This document shows, piece by piece, positions 20,746 to 31,723 of a DNA stretch of 64,000 bases. Position 1 is the stretch's first letter, and the number at the start of each line of letters is the position of its first letter. Made by a program: the position numbers and the translations under genes. Source of the DNA: Leguminivora glycinivorella (lineage: Eukaryota; Arthropoda; Insecta; Lepidoptera; Tortricidae); the NCBI RefSeq assembly GCF_023078275.1, contig NC_062996.1, positions 7,502,001 through 7,566,000 of the forward strand, given 5' to 3'. The notes below the pieces were generated by a model, which was given only the letters and a program-made list of their open reading frames with translations, did no database searches and had not been told where the DNA came from.

Positions 20746-21289
20746 GGGAGGAAATGTTACAACTACAAATATGTACCTAATATTTTTTTGCCTCATGATA
20801 TTGAAGGTAATTTCACTTTATATGCAATACGAAGGAATTACATTGATTATAATTAGGTTATTGATCCATCCTATTATACCTGCGACACTGGGAAAATTTA
20901 CATGTGATGTCATAAAAAAAAATATGATAAGAAATATTTATTTATGCTAGACATGGTTACAATGATGTTGAAGTCATTATGTAAAAAGTACAGCATATCT
21001 CGCCAACACCATAGGCATGCAATTCACTAGTTCAAACTAGTACTAAGTAAAATCTTCATAAAATCTGTCTAAAAATTTATTTTTTCACATTCTGAATGTA
21101 GATAAACATTGTATCGCTTAGGCCGGCAACAGACAGTTTTAAATTGCACAACCTTATAAGATCGACTGCCTTGCCACACACATTCTTAAAATTCTGATTA
21201 TCGCAAACTGTCAGATCAATCTGAAAAAACTCATAATCTTAAAAAATAAGACGAGTGTGGACAGTTGCGATATTGTATGGAAATCCGTG
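20746..21289. other. Intergenic AT-rich sequence
   Basis: No gene. A diverged MITE-like piece at 21121-21250 (GGCCGGCAACAGACAGTTTT, later ACTCATAATCTTAAAAAATA) resembles the GGCTCCCC palindromic MITE family. Confidence 0.4.
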
Positions 21290-22490
21290 CACTCTCACGC
21301 GCGCTCCCGTATGTTAATGCTTTTACTGTACATGAGTCGTTGTATAGTTATTTATGTGACTGGTGCATAATGAGAGGCATTAACACACGGGTGTTGTTTT
21401 ATGAACCAAGCCACAGGCGAGTTTCATAATAAGATATCACGAGTCACACGAGTGTTTTAATGACTATTTTGAATGACTTTTATTCCTAGTTTGTTACCAA
21501 TATATAAATAGGAATAAAATCAAATGATTAATTCCTTCATTTTAGTAATTTTTTTTGAGAATCGCTGAGAAAATAGAGAACATATTTTTATTAATAAAAA
21601 AAAAAGCAACAAGGGGTACGACGCCACTGCGTGTTTTTTAAGAAAGGGCCAATTACATCTATGCTTCTGACGCACCCCAAATTGCACGCGATATTACGTT
21701 CGAGCTAGTTATTTTTTTTATTTCACGAAATATCTACACACCGTTAATATTTTAAAATTAATGCAAGTACAATAGGCTACTTGACCCTTTTTTTAAGTCT
21801 ATTTTATATTATTTATTACTGTCCAATTAACCGAAAAAAAATACTACCATATTTTATTACGACTTAAAAACCACAAAAAACATTTATAAGTTTACGTTAA
21901 CTTAATTAGGCAAAAACATCATTAGCGATGTTAATCTATAGATTGTCAGCGCATGACGTGAATCTAATTGAGTACAAAATTTTCTGACCTTTAAGTTATG
22001 AGGCATAAAGTTCATCGTCAGTGATTGACTCGGCATTAAGTTGAGATAGGTTCTATGACGTCACTACACGTCTGACAGCGTTTTCGGTGGCTAAAGTTAA
22101 AATAGGTAATACACACATTTTTAATCGAAAATACGTAGCCACCATACACTTATAATACACAAAATCTATAAAAAATGGTTTCTTATGTCAAATACTACAG
22201 GAAACAATCATTTCTTGTGCCAAATTCGATAAGAGTCTAGTAGCCTATAATATGTCACATGTAACAATTTTGACAGTTAAATATAGTATTTTTTTAAAGT
22301 ATGCAACTGTACTTAATTAGTCATTAAAACACTCGTGTGACTCGTGATATCTTATGAAACTCGCCTGTGGCTTAAGTCATAAAACAACACCCGTGTTTTA
22401 ATGCCTCTCATTATGCACCAGTCACATAAATAACTATAAACCGACTCGTGTACAGTAAAAGCATTAACGCAACGCACGGGAGCGCGCGTG
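21290..22490. repeat. Inverted pair of the ~170-bp repeat around 840 bp
   Basis: Bases 21290-21475 are the reverse complement of about 22318-22490, both including CAGTCACATAAATAACTATA or its complement and the GGGAGCGCGCGTGAG end. The 840 bp between contain sequence matching the 3' flank of paralogue 1 (GAAAGGGCCAATTACATCTA) and no gene. This creates a large hairpin just downstream of paralogue 2. Confidence 0.65.
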
Positions 22491-22549
22491 AGCTGCGTGA
22501 CAGGAGGCCCTTCCTTATTGAAGGAGCGTGAAATGTCAATCAATGCCAG

Positions 22550-22668
22550 GGGCCCGTTTCTCGAAAGGTACAAGCCTTGTATTACAAGTGCGCGAACTGT
22601 CGAATCGTATGGGTTTCCATGGAAACACACTTGTAATACAAGACTTGTACCTTTCGAGAAACGGGCCC
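22550..22668. mobile_element. 119-bp palindromic MITE in paralogue 2 3' end
   Basis: The ends are GGGCCCGTTTCTCGAAAGGT and its complement, flanked by CAG at 22547-22549 and 22669-22671. Paralogues 1 and 3 lack it at the same place (ATGCCAGATCTG at 2518), so it inserted after duplication, about 20 bp downstream of the stop codon. Confidence 0.75.
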
Positions 22669-22686
22669 CAGGTCTGAGTTTCTGAT

Positions 22687-24095
22687 TTAGGTGATTGCTG
22701 CGTTGTCAGGGTTCATCCCAATGTGAGTCTTCTGGTGACGTCGCATAGATGATTTCTTAGTGCATTTGTAATGACAGTGGCTACATTGAAAAGGTCCGCC
22801 CGTATGTGTCATTGCATGTGTTCTTAGGCTTAACCTATGACTGCACCGGTATTCACATTGACTACATGCGTAAGGCTTTTCTCCGGTATGTATTCTTAGG
22901 TGTGTTTGTAAGCTTGATTTCAGACTGCATTCATAAGCACAGTGGCTACATGCGTAAGGCTTTTCTCCGGTATGTATTCTTAGGTGTGTTTGTAAGCTTG
23001 ATTTTCTACTGCATTTATAAGCACAGTGACTACATTGAAAAGGCTTCTCGCCAGTATGTGTCATTATATGTGTTTTAAGGTTTGAACTAGAACTGCACCG
23101 GTACTCACAGTGACTACATGCGTAAGGCTTTTCTCCGGTGTGTATTCTTTGGTGTTTTTGGAAGGCTGATCTGCAAATGCTTTTATAAGCACAATAACTG
23201 CATAGAAAAGGGTTCTCGCCAGTATGTATAATTACATGTGTTTTTAGGGTTGACCTATCAATGCATCGGTACTCACAGTGACTACATGCGTAAGACTTTT
23301 GTTCGGTGTGTATTCTTTGGTGTTTTTGTAAGTCTGATCTGCGAATGCATTTATAAGCACAGTGACTACATGCGTAAGGCTTTTCTCCGGTGTGTATTCT
23401 TTGGTGTTTTTGTAAGTCTGATCTGCTAATGCATTTATAAGCACACTGATTACATGCGTAAGGCTTTTCTCCGGTGTGTATTTTTTTGTGACTATTTAAG
23501 TTTGATTTCACACTACATTTATAAGCACACTGACTACATGAGTAAGGCTTTTCGCCAGTATGTTTCCTTTCATGTCTTCTTAGTGTAGACGGTCTTCTGC
23601 ACTCGTAGTCGCAATAAGTACACTTATAAGGCTTTACTCTGGTATTTAATCTTATGTATTTTGTTTTGTGTGTCTTATTGTCTACGGAGAGTATCGTTTG
23701 ATGTTTGTGTAAATCACTTTTAATCAGGCTTTTTAAACAGCAGCGACTTTTCAGATGAGCCCGCAAACTTTTCTTGGATTTTGTTGAATACTCACAATGA
23801 GCGCACATGAAATTTGTGACACCATGTTCGATTTTTTTATGCTCTAAAAAAAGAGATTTAGTTTGGAATGTAGCACTACAAAAATCACAAGCAAATTGTT
23901 TGGGCGCTGGCGGCAAGTGTGTCTCTTGAATGTGTCTCCTTAAGATAGTTTCGTTTCTAAAACGTTCGCCACAGTGTTCACAGGCGATTGGTTTGGCCCC
24001 GCTGTGAGCAGTCGCGTCGCCGCGGGAGCGCTCGAGCACCACGGAGCAAGTCATCGCGAGCTGCTCCCTGGCGCGGGCGCTGCCGTCCGAACACA
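22687..24095 (-). CDS. Paralogue 2 finger exon, 14 C2H2 motifs
   Basis: The exon enters in phase 1 after GTTGCAG. Three diverged fingers (the third ending in Cys) come first. Finger 4 follows after a spacer of about 40 residues, and fingers 4-14 then run as an array with TGEKP linkers. One linker reads TEQKS and another TGG-PF, both minor variants. Several neighbouring fingers (SDLQKHQRIH twice, SSLQTHLRIH twice) are near-identical, showing recent internal duplication. Confidence 0.9.
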
Positions 24096-27000
24096 CTGCA
24101 ACATATAGTTTAGCAGTTACCAATCATAGACGTTCAATTAAAAATATATTTTTTTTAAGAATTATTGTCTAGTCGAACGTCAAGTTTTAGGAAGACACGC
24201 GCTTTATAAACATTGTTGGCCGGTGAGCCCTACATTTTACAAATTTGGCGCCTTTTTGTAGTCGCAAGATTTGCTTGACAGTCTTAACATCTATTCTTAT
24301 TGGGATATATTTACAGGAAAATAAAATTTCTTCGATAACAATCAAACAATTTCAAAATTGAGTTTGTATTTGTATGACAGCCGTATTTCAGCACAGCTTC
24401 CGGTGTAGGTAAGGTAAGGTATTGGATAGCCGATGGGCAAACCTTTCCAACGCTACAGTTTGTAACTTTTTGACAAGCAAAAACGTCTGCAATCGATGCC
24501 ACTAGGCTTAGAATAAATTTAAAAGTGGAAAAGTACTGCCTTGGGTGAGCGCTGCGGCATATTGGTCAATGGGACCTGTAGCGACATCTTACAGTTTGTG
24601 TTTCCCATTCGAGTTGGTACTCACGCGACATCTCATCGCCGTCGGCCGACACCTCCGACTTGACTGTGAACTCTTCATCTGAAACAAACATACTGTTCGT
24701 GGGATCGTGTCGACCTCGCTCCGGGCCGTGCCTTGTGCTACAGATCTCCTTCAGTGTGGCCACGCTGCTAAACTTGGCTCCAAAATTAGGCGAACTAAAT
24801 TGACAGGTCATTATGCACTAATGTTACCACATTAAGACCAGTGCTGTTCATATCGATAAAAAAAATAGAATTAGGGAATATTGATAAATTAGCCGCTAGT
24901 GGCGCTACATGTTAAATGTTAATTATTTCATCATTTTTAGTGGTATTTCACGGATATGTTGGTGTTTCGTAAATTAATATGCAATTTTACATCAATATAG
25001 ACATTAAAAACTAAAATCTTGCATTATTTTATTCTAGAAAAAACACGTTCTTGTAAGTATGAAGTATATATTATGCAAATTGTTTAATACCTTTATAATT
25101 ATCAGATGGATTGTAATTGCAATACATATCTTACTTGTCCATATAATATATACTCATGGCTATTTTTTTGCTATTCCCGGCAATTACTACCGGCAACTGC
25201 TGTTCTGGTCAATTCTAAACCTATAGTTAAACTGACTACTCAACTCACGCAATATCTCCTCAGGTGTGTCTTCATCCAGCATCTCCGGCTTGACCGCGGG
25301 CTCTTCACCTGAACCAAACAACTTTATAAGCAGCAGATATTTTATCAAATTTCATACATTTTATTTCATATAATTACATTAAACTTAAGGATGTTTGTTT
25401 GGAAGAAATATGATTGCTATTGGAGTTCATCAGTCAGTCATTTGTTTCATTTCAAATGTTTCAAAAGTGAACTGACTAACAAACAATAGTTGAGTTTACC
25501 TCTGCCCCAAATTTGGACGAACTATACCTACGTACATATATTATATTATTGTAGAAACTTATTATATACATGACAATAAAGTTATGTATGCAACTGTACA
25601 TAATTAGGCATTAAAGACTTGCATTATCTTATCATGAAACTCGCCTTTCGGCTCGTTTACTAAAGCAACACTCATGTTTTAATGCATCTCATAATGTGTC
25701 AGCAGTCACATAAATAACTATTAGTTGTATATTGCTCCGTCTAAGAATGTTGCTAACAGTCTAAGAATGTTGACCGGTATCATAACGGGACACAACACTC
25801 TTAACAGACATATGAAGTTAATAGGTATCAGTAGTGACGAATCCTGTCCACATTGTGGTAAGGAGGAGACTAGCTTGCACCTACTAGCAGAATGTATCAT
25901 GTATGCGGCACCGCGACATGAAACATTCGGTAGAGACAATTTGGGAGAAGATGAACTCAAGGATGTCAAACTTAAAGATGTCCTTCTGTTCTGCAGGAAA
26001 ACAAGAAGATTTGAGGAGAGAAGTGTGGGAGGGCAGCCGGGACAGTAACCTGCAGCTCCAACTCCAGGGAATTGGGCTGAATGAACACACCAGCGATTGA
26101 CAGCCCGCCTGTATCCGGCCAGGCGTCCCTACACTACATCTACATCTACATATTGCTCCGTGCTTGAGTTCATGAGAAGTTATTTATTTATTATTTATTA
26201 ATCAGGCAGGCAATCACAACAACTGATAGTTGCCTGTATCCAACTATTCTTTCTTAAGATGTGTTCTTTAAATTTATTAAAATAATGATACTATTCTTTC
26301 TTAAGATGTGTTCTTTAAATTTATTAAAATAATGATACATAGTAATATGTATCATTGCCGCGTAGCAGACTCACCTGGCTCAGACCCACAAGTTTCATGT
26401 GTGTCCTGCATTTCTGGGTTTTCACACTCTACTGCAGATTCTTCCTCTAGAGCAAACAAACAAAACAAATTACTCGCTACGAACACAAACCATGTCACTA
26501 TTAGAGATGCCACGGATAGTTTGGCGGGATTCTAACATGCAGACCACCCCAACGAGTCACTGAATATTCAGTCTGAAGTTTTTATCTAAATAAAGCAAAA
26601 GTTATAGGAATGTTAATGATTAGAAACCAAACTGAATCCTGACAGAAAATGAACTTAATTCACAGTATTTTGTACTATCTAATGCTTATATTTATTTGTG
26701 AGTTAAATCTAACCATAATATTGATTACTATGTGACTAATGCTACTCAAATTTTATTCTTAGTTTAGGTACTAAAACTCTAACGGCGTAACCAGTATCCA
26801 AACAGATACTACATTCTGGTTTTGGCTGGATAGAAAAGTCACCAACCTGCTGAGTGGACCCAGATAGATAAATAGATATCCGTTTATTTGCTTCTCACAA
26901 TACACTGACCTTTGACGAGGCTCGCTCCCTGCGAGCGCGCCTGCAGCTCCGCCTGGCTGCGCTGCACTTGCAGCTTGAAGTCGCTCGCGTCTCGCAGGCG

Positions 27001-27289
27001 GCCTACGCACGTACAGCAGATGCCGCTCGAGCCCGAGCCGCCCACTGCCAGCTGCAACTTAAACCATTCACACATTTAATTAAACACCATGCTGTCCTAA
27101 CATTTATGACAGTATCATCCATTGACTTCACACACTTTTAAATTTGTGCACACAACTTACTTGAATATCAAAACACTCCTTGATCATGTCGGCATATATC
27201 TCCGTTTTGCCGAGATGTGTGTGCGGCGTCGTCAGGTCTTTGTCCGGGGGACACAGCAGGCAGCAGCGACACGCTAGCATCACGTCCAT
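22687..27289 (-). CDS. ZAD-C2H2 zinc-finger protein, paralogue 2 (six exons, 621 aa)
   Basis: Exons in order are 27161-27289, 26910-27051, 26375-26446, 25249-25308, 24625-24678 and 22687-24095. They sum to 622 codons without an internal stop. The ZAD spans residues about 7-90, the acidic linker 91-152 (V-K-P-E and V-K-S-E retained), and 14 C2H2 fingers run from residue 191. The last intron is only 529 bp. It is the most compact and best preserved copy and the likeliest to be functional. The array is four fingers longer than in paralogue 1. Role inferred from family: nuclear DNA-binding regulator that dimerises through ZAD. Start chosen as in paralogue 1. Confidence 0.85.
24625..24678 (-). CDS. 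Paralogue 2 acidic exon C
   Basis: A 54-nt phase 1-1 exon encoding EEFTVKSEVSADGDEMS. Donor GTGAGTACC, acceptor GTTTCAG. V-K-S-E retained. Confidence 0.82.
25249..25308 (-). CDS. Paralogue 2 acidic exon B
   Basis: A 60-nt phase 1-1 exon encoding EEPAVKPEMLDEDTPEEIL. Donor GTGAGTTGAG, acceptor GGTTCAG. V-K-P-E retained. Confidence 0.82.
25741..26149 (+). mobile_element. LINE 3' end with C-terminal zinc knuckle, 409 bp
   Basis: An open frame of about 100 codons carries CPHCGKEETSLHLLAEC, the C-terminal Cys/His motif of RNase H-bearing or R1/Jockey-type LINEs. The tail is (CTACAT)n. A 12-bp duplication, ATATTGCTCCGT, flanks it (25729-25740 and 26150-26161). It sits in the A-B intron of paralogue 2, opposite to the gene. 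A related element is at 37951. Confidence 0.8.
26375..26446 (-). CDS. Paralogue 2 acidic exon A
   Basis: A 72-nt phase 1-1 exon, nearly identical to 18329-18400. Donor GTGAGTCTG, acceptor TGCTCTAG. V-E-C-E in place of V-K-x-E. Confidence 0.8.
26910..27051 (-). CDS. Paralogue 2 ZAD exon 2
   Basis: 142 nt, protein-identical to paralogue 1 over the visible part, with the ICCTC cysteine pair and the ASDFKLQVQ helix. Donor GTCAGTG is followed by the same LINE tail as in paralogue 1. Confidence 0.88.
27161..27289 (-). CDS. Paralogue 2 ZAD exon 1
   Basis: 43 codons from MDVMLACRCCLLCPPDKD to ECFDIQ, then donor GTAAGT. Differs from paralogue 1 by Asp to Gly near residue 27. Confidence 0.88.
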
Positions 27290-27454
27290 CGCAACCGCTA
27301 CGCTTGTATGCGTATTGTATTTGCCAATTACTACAAGTAGCCGTGACTGCCAAACTCCAACAACGGGAATTATCTTATGTGAAATAATAATGTATTTGAA
27401 ATAAAAACGTAGAACCTAACAGGTGCTAACACTAACCAGGAGCAAGGGCGTTCA

Positions 27455-27775
27455 TTTATATTTTTTAACAACATAACATAACCTAACCTTCAGACTGAAG
27501 TGACAGCCATCACTTGACAGTTTTGATTTTGACATACGTTAAGAAGTTAACACACGACTGTACCGTACCGCGACTTCGAAACTATTCAAGTAGGTGAGAG
27601 CGAGATAAAAAAATCTTCAATACAGCCTGACAAAAAAGGATAAAAATGAAACTAAAATTGTTTATCCTAACATAAGTTACTGTTCTCATACAAAAGGTGT
27701 ACAATAGTAACTCAATAGTTGCTACATGATAAGCGTTTTACAAAGACGGTGGCGCCATTTTTCAGTGCCAAGATT
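27455..27775 (-). promoter_or_regulatory. Conserved upstream region of paralogue 2
   Basis: Matches 19430-19736 and 54440-54725 over about 300 bp, ending at the same GACGGTGGCGCCATTTTT string. Probable promoter by conservation; no core element was identified. Confidence 0.45.
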
Positions 27776-27847
27776 AGGTTGACCTGACTTGAATCCAATG
27801 AGAAAATGTGCTTGGACCTGACCGTCTATAATTTTTACTCTTTTTTG

Positions 27848-27995
27848 CGAGGCTGTATGTACAATACAATACAATACAAATACTCTTTATTGCACACCTC
27901 AATACACGAAACAACATAGCAAGTATAAACAACAACTTAAGACTTACTACTGTACTGTACTTATGTACATACTTATGGTGGTTTTTTTTTCTTAA
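27848..27995 (-). mobile_element. LINE 3' end with (TTGTA)n tail
   Basis: Read on the minus strand, the segment ends GCAATAAAGAGTATTTGTAT and then repeats TTGTA. No coding part remains. Confidence 0.55.
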
Positions 27996-28059
27996 TAAAT
28001 AATAATAAATAAATAAATAATATCATGAAACTTGCAAATACCTCATGTCTTTTGTTCTT

Positions 28060-28262
28060 GGTGGAATAAAAAGAAAGGCATATTAATGTTTAAACATTTT
28101 ATTATTTATTACTTATACATGTTTTACACACGGAAATACAGACTGGGAAAAAAAATTGGCACCAAAAAGGCGCGAAATAAGTCTGGCTCGATGATGTGAT
28201 GACTCCGCCAACGATTATGTTTAGGAAAGCACGCGTTCTATGAAGACGAGTCTCCGCTGAGC
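28060..28262. other. Flanking block of the duplicated unit, upstream of paralogue 2
   Basis: Matches 1-330 and 63255-63720 (GGCTCGATGATGTGATGACT, CTCCGCCAACG). No gene. Confidence 0.5.
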
Positions 28263-28569
28263 TCATTAGGGTTCCGTAGTCAACTAGGAACCCTTATAGT
28301 TTCGCCATGTCTGTCTGTCCGTCCGTCCGCGGATAATCTCAGTAACCGTTAGCACTAGAAAGCTGAAATTTGGTACCGATATGTATATCAATCACGCCAA
28401 CAAAGTGCAAAAATAAAAAATGGAAAAAAATGTTTTATTAGGGTACCCCCCTACATGTAAAGTGGGGCTGATATTTTTTTTCATTCCAACCCCAACATGT
28501 GATATATTGTTGGATAGGTATTTAAACACAAAAAAGGCTCGACTCAAACTTCACAAAAAGGCTCGACGC
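28263..28569. repeat. Interspersed repeat beginning AGGGTTCCGTA
   Basis: Contains AGGGTTCCGTAGTCAACTAG, GTCTGTCTGTCCGTCCGTCC and AGCTGAAATTTGGTACCGAT, a phrase set I recall as common in moth genomes (not checked). No coding potential. It ends where LINE coding sequence starts. Confidence 0.45.
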
Positions 28570-29860
28570 TCAGGTGTGACAACTACAGAACTTTGTCTAT
28601 CATATCACATGCTAGTAAGGTATTTTTGAACATCATAAACTCACGATTAGCTAAGTTCTTGGACCACCAAATACCTGCTGAGCAAGCTGGCTTTGTGCCT
28701 GGGCGTGGAACTCGAGAGCAGATTTTTAACGTGCGCCAAATCATAGAGAGATGCCGCGAATGGAACAAGCCGTTGGTTCTGTGCTTTATTGACTATGCAA
28801 AGGCATTTGACTGCGTTAGATGGAAAAATATGCTCAAAGTGATGTCTGAGATGGGTGTTCCTGCCCATTTAGCGCATGTCATAGAAAACCTATATGCCGA
28901 AAGTACTGCCAGAGTCCGCATTGAGAATACGTTGTCAGACCAATTCAAGCCGGAAAGAGGAGTGAGACAAGGCTGTATATTGTCTCCCAAGCTCTTCAAT
29001 ATCTACGGCGAATATATTGTACGCAAGTCCACCGAGAACTGGGATGGCGGCATATCGATCGGCGGAAAGACAACATGCAACCTGCGCTATGCTGATGACA
29101 CAACGCTCTTGGCTTCCGATGAGGAGGAGATGAGTCGTCTATTTAGGCGAATAGAAGCTGAAAGCATCAAATTAGGACTTCACGTCAACCATGCTAAAAC
29201 CAAGCTGATGTTTGTATACAGGAAAGACCCACCTCCGCGAAGCCTTGAGCTAAAAGATCTCGATTGTGTCAGCACCTTTATCTACCTTGGCTCGCTAATG
29301 TCTAGCAATGGTAGCTGTGACGCGGATGTTATTCGGAGGATCCAGATAGCAAAGGGTGCCATGGCTCGGCTTGATAAGATCTGGAAGGACCGTGCTATAC
29401 TGCAACAGACCAAGGTTAGACTGGTGTGTTCCCTGGTGGTTCCCGGTCTTTATGTATGGTTCGGAAACATGGACCATCCGAGCAAATATGAATAAACGTA
29501 TCGATGCGTTTGAGATGTGGTGCTGGCGCCGGCTTTTACGGATTCCATGGACGGCAATGCGTACTAACTACTAACCAGTCCATTCTTGAGGAGCTACGCA
29601 TAAAGCGCCGACTGTCAACAATATGCCAGGACCATACTCTTAGTTATTTCGGTCACATTTCACGTCGCCCGCCAGATAGCCTGGAGAGAATAATTATGAC
29701 GGGCAAAGTTGAAGGCACGAGACCTCAGGCACCTCCCCCTACTAGATGGTGTGCTCAAATTACTGCACCCATGCGATTAAAACTGCACGAGGCCATGCGC
29801 TTGGCGAGGAACAGACGCCTATGGGGAGACCTAGTCTTCAACAGAATGACATGATGTCAC
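28570..29860 (+). pseudogene. RTE-like LINE reverse transcriptase, 5' truncated, frameshifted
   Basis: The frame 28593-29495 contains FVPGRGTREQIFNVRQII, FIDYAKAFDCV, RGVRQGCILSPKLFN and LRYADDTTLLA (catalytic ADD). Coding continues in other frames after about 29450 (YGSETWTIRANMNKRIDAFE) and after about 29570 (ILEELRIKRRLSTI to PTRWCAQI). There are therefore at least two frameshifts. The N-terminal endonuclease is missing and the first coding residues match mid-RT. An RTE-clade relative by motif resemblance; dead. Confidence 0.8.
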
Positions 29861-30180
29861 GATCCTCAGCATTGAGGGAACGACTAAAGAAGAAGGTATT
29901 TAAAAAAAGGACGTTGGCATCATGTCATGTCAAATAGTTCCTCAGACAGAACACAACCCATTGTACAGGCGATAGAATATCACACATAAGGAGGCGAAGT
30001 TTCTCCTTAGACTTAAGGGTAGGGCTGTAGGAGGTAGGGCATAGCGGATGATATTCTGTTTTGTGTGGTAGGGCACAGCACAGCGGATATCGTCTCGCTC
30101 AAATCTAGAGCAGAGTCCAACTGGGGTAGTACCTCCGCCTTACAGAAGACCGCAGCCTAATAGCACAAGACCCTACTCAT
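29861..30180. other. Probable 3' untranslated region of the preceding LINE
   Basis: No gene. GGAGGCGAAGTTTCTCCTTA and a doubled GTAGGGCATAGCGGAT / GTAGGGCACAGCACAGCGGA segment are the only notable features. Confidence 0.35.
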
Positions 30181-30492
30181 AGTGTTGTGTTCCTGTCGGT
30201 GAGTAAGGATGCCAGAGCTCAACGAGGGTTCGGTGTGCTGATGACAGGAGGACTTACGGAACTAACTTGTTCCGTCTATTGTCCTTTGAGTCGTCGGCAA
30301 CCCGAACCCTTCTTAGAACTTGTACACTCCTTTTTGCTGTGTACTTAACACAGCAAAAGGGAATGTACAAGTTTCTAATGGGGTGGCAACGCGCATGTGA
30401 CACTGTTTGATTTGCAGGCGTCCATAGGTTACGGTGACCGCTTTACATCAGGCGGGCCGTATGCTTGTTTGCCACCGACGTAGTATTAAAAA
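30181..30492 (-). mobile_element. LINE 3' region with short inverted segment
   Basis: It shares CACATGCGCGTTGCCA and GGTCACCGTAACCTATGGAC (reverse strand) with 20525-20745. At 30319-30372 GAACTTGTACACTCC and GGAATGTACAAGTTTC form a short inverted pair around a TGTGTACTTAACACA hairpin. It probably belongs to the minus-strand LINE coding fragment to its right. Confidence 0.5.
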
Positions 30493-30870
30493 AAGGGTTC
30501 AATACCGCCCGTAAGTTTGGGATCGTCGACAATTCGCACACGCGTCTCTGGACCGAGTTAAAGGGTGCAAGCTGGTATCCAGGTGCTCCTGCCCAAAGGT
30601 GACAGCAATACTCCATGTGGGGTCTGACTTGCGACTTGTACAAGAGCAGTCTTTGCCCCGGAGTAAAGTATCCCCTCGCTCTATTGAGCACAACAAGTTT
30701 TTGAACGGAATTGGACGTCGCTCGAAATGTCGACTCCAAGGATCCCGATACTCCCTGAGAAGGTAAGAGCTGCGCTTTGGAACTGTGGAACCACAGTAAA
30801 TGGGGTTTCCTTAGCGGTGAACGCACAAACCTGTGTTTTACCGAGACTACATAATCCAACATTCGCGAGC
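30493..30870 (-). pseudogene. LINE RT C-terminal fragment
   Basis: The translated minus frame includes LLLYKSQVRPHMEYCCHLWA and LNRARGYFTPGQ, the region just after the RT palm in CR1/Jockey-type LINEs. It is truncated on both sides. The right border lies near the block duplicated at 840-1030. Confidence 0.65.
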
Positions 30871-31723
30871 ATCTTTCACCAGCCTGCTCAAAATAAGTTG
30901 TTTTCTTGTGTTTATTATTATAGTTTTATTGCGTCTTCGAAAACTTTACTGGACTTGCAGCAAAACTCTTCGGGAAGTAGTCGTGAATTGGATCAATAAT
31001 AAAAAAAATTGAAATTAAAGAGTGAAATAGTATTTTATACAAATGTAATATAATAGAGCTTTTTAATCGAGTACCATATTTAGGCCACGAAGGTTTCCAA
31101 GTGGCCTAATAGTGAGGTGCGAAATTGAAAATCTTGATTATATCACTATTGTATACAAGAAGATTATACATGAAAACTATCGTACTTGTAATAAAATTAT
31201 CACATAGTTATGTATACTTATGATCTCAATTTAATTTAATCATTTTCGTTCATTTCATTTATATTTGAGCGTTGTGCTTGGTTATTATAGAAATGTTAAT
31301 TTATTATTATTAGTTTAGAACAGTATTAAGATATTTGTATCCAATTTACATTTTGTAACCTCGCCGTAATAATAAATAAATACATTTTTATAAACATATT
31401 GTAAAATAATAATAAATAAATAAAATACTTCTACTCTCTGACTTATTTGTTACTCACATTAACATAAGTAAACTGTATTACCATCGCCCTCACTCTCCTT
31501 TGTTTTCTTTAATTTTCACACCGCTCGATCATGTTCACGAACAAAGCACACACTTTAACTTTTCAGACAAAACAGGGAAAACAGAGATCATATTTTTAAT
31601 TAATATAAAAATTGGAACGGCAAAATCCCATCCCATTAACACACGGGAGCGCGCGTGAGCTGCGTGACAGGAGCCCCTTCCTTATTGAAGGAGCGTGAAA
31701 TGTCAATGCTCTAAGTTTCTGAT
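30871..31723. other. Duplicated 3' flank of paralogue 3
   Basis: Aligns with 850-2530 minus the insertions there. The last 90 bases (GGGAGCGCGCGTGAGCTGCG, CTTATTGAAGGAGCGTGAAA) are conserved downstream of all three finger exons and probably belong to the 3' untranslated region. No gene. Confidence 0.5.
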
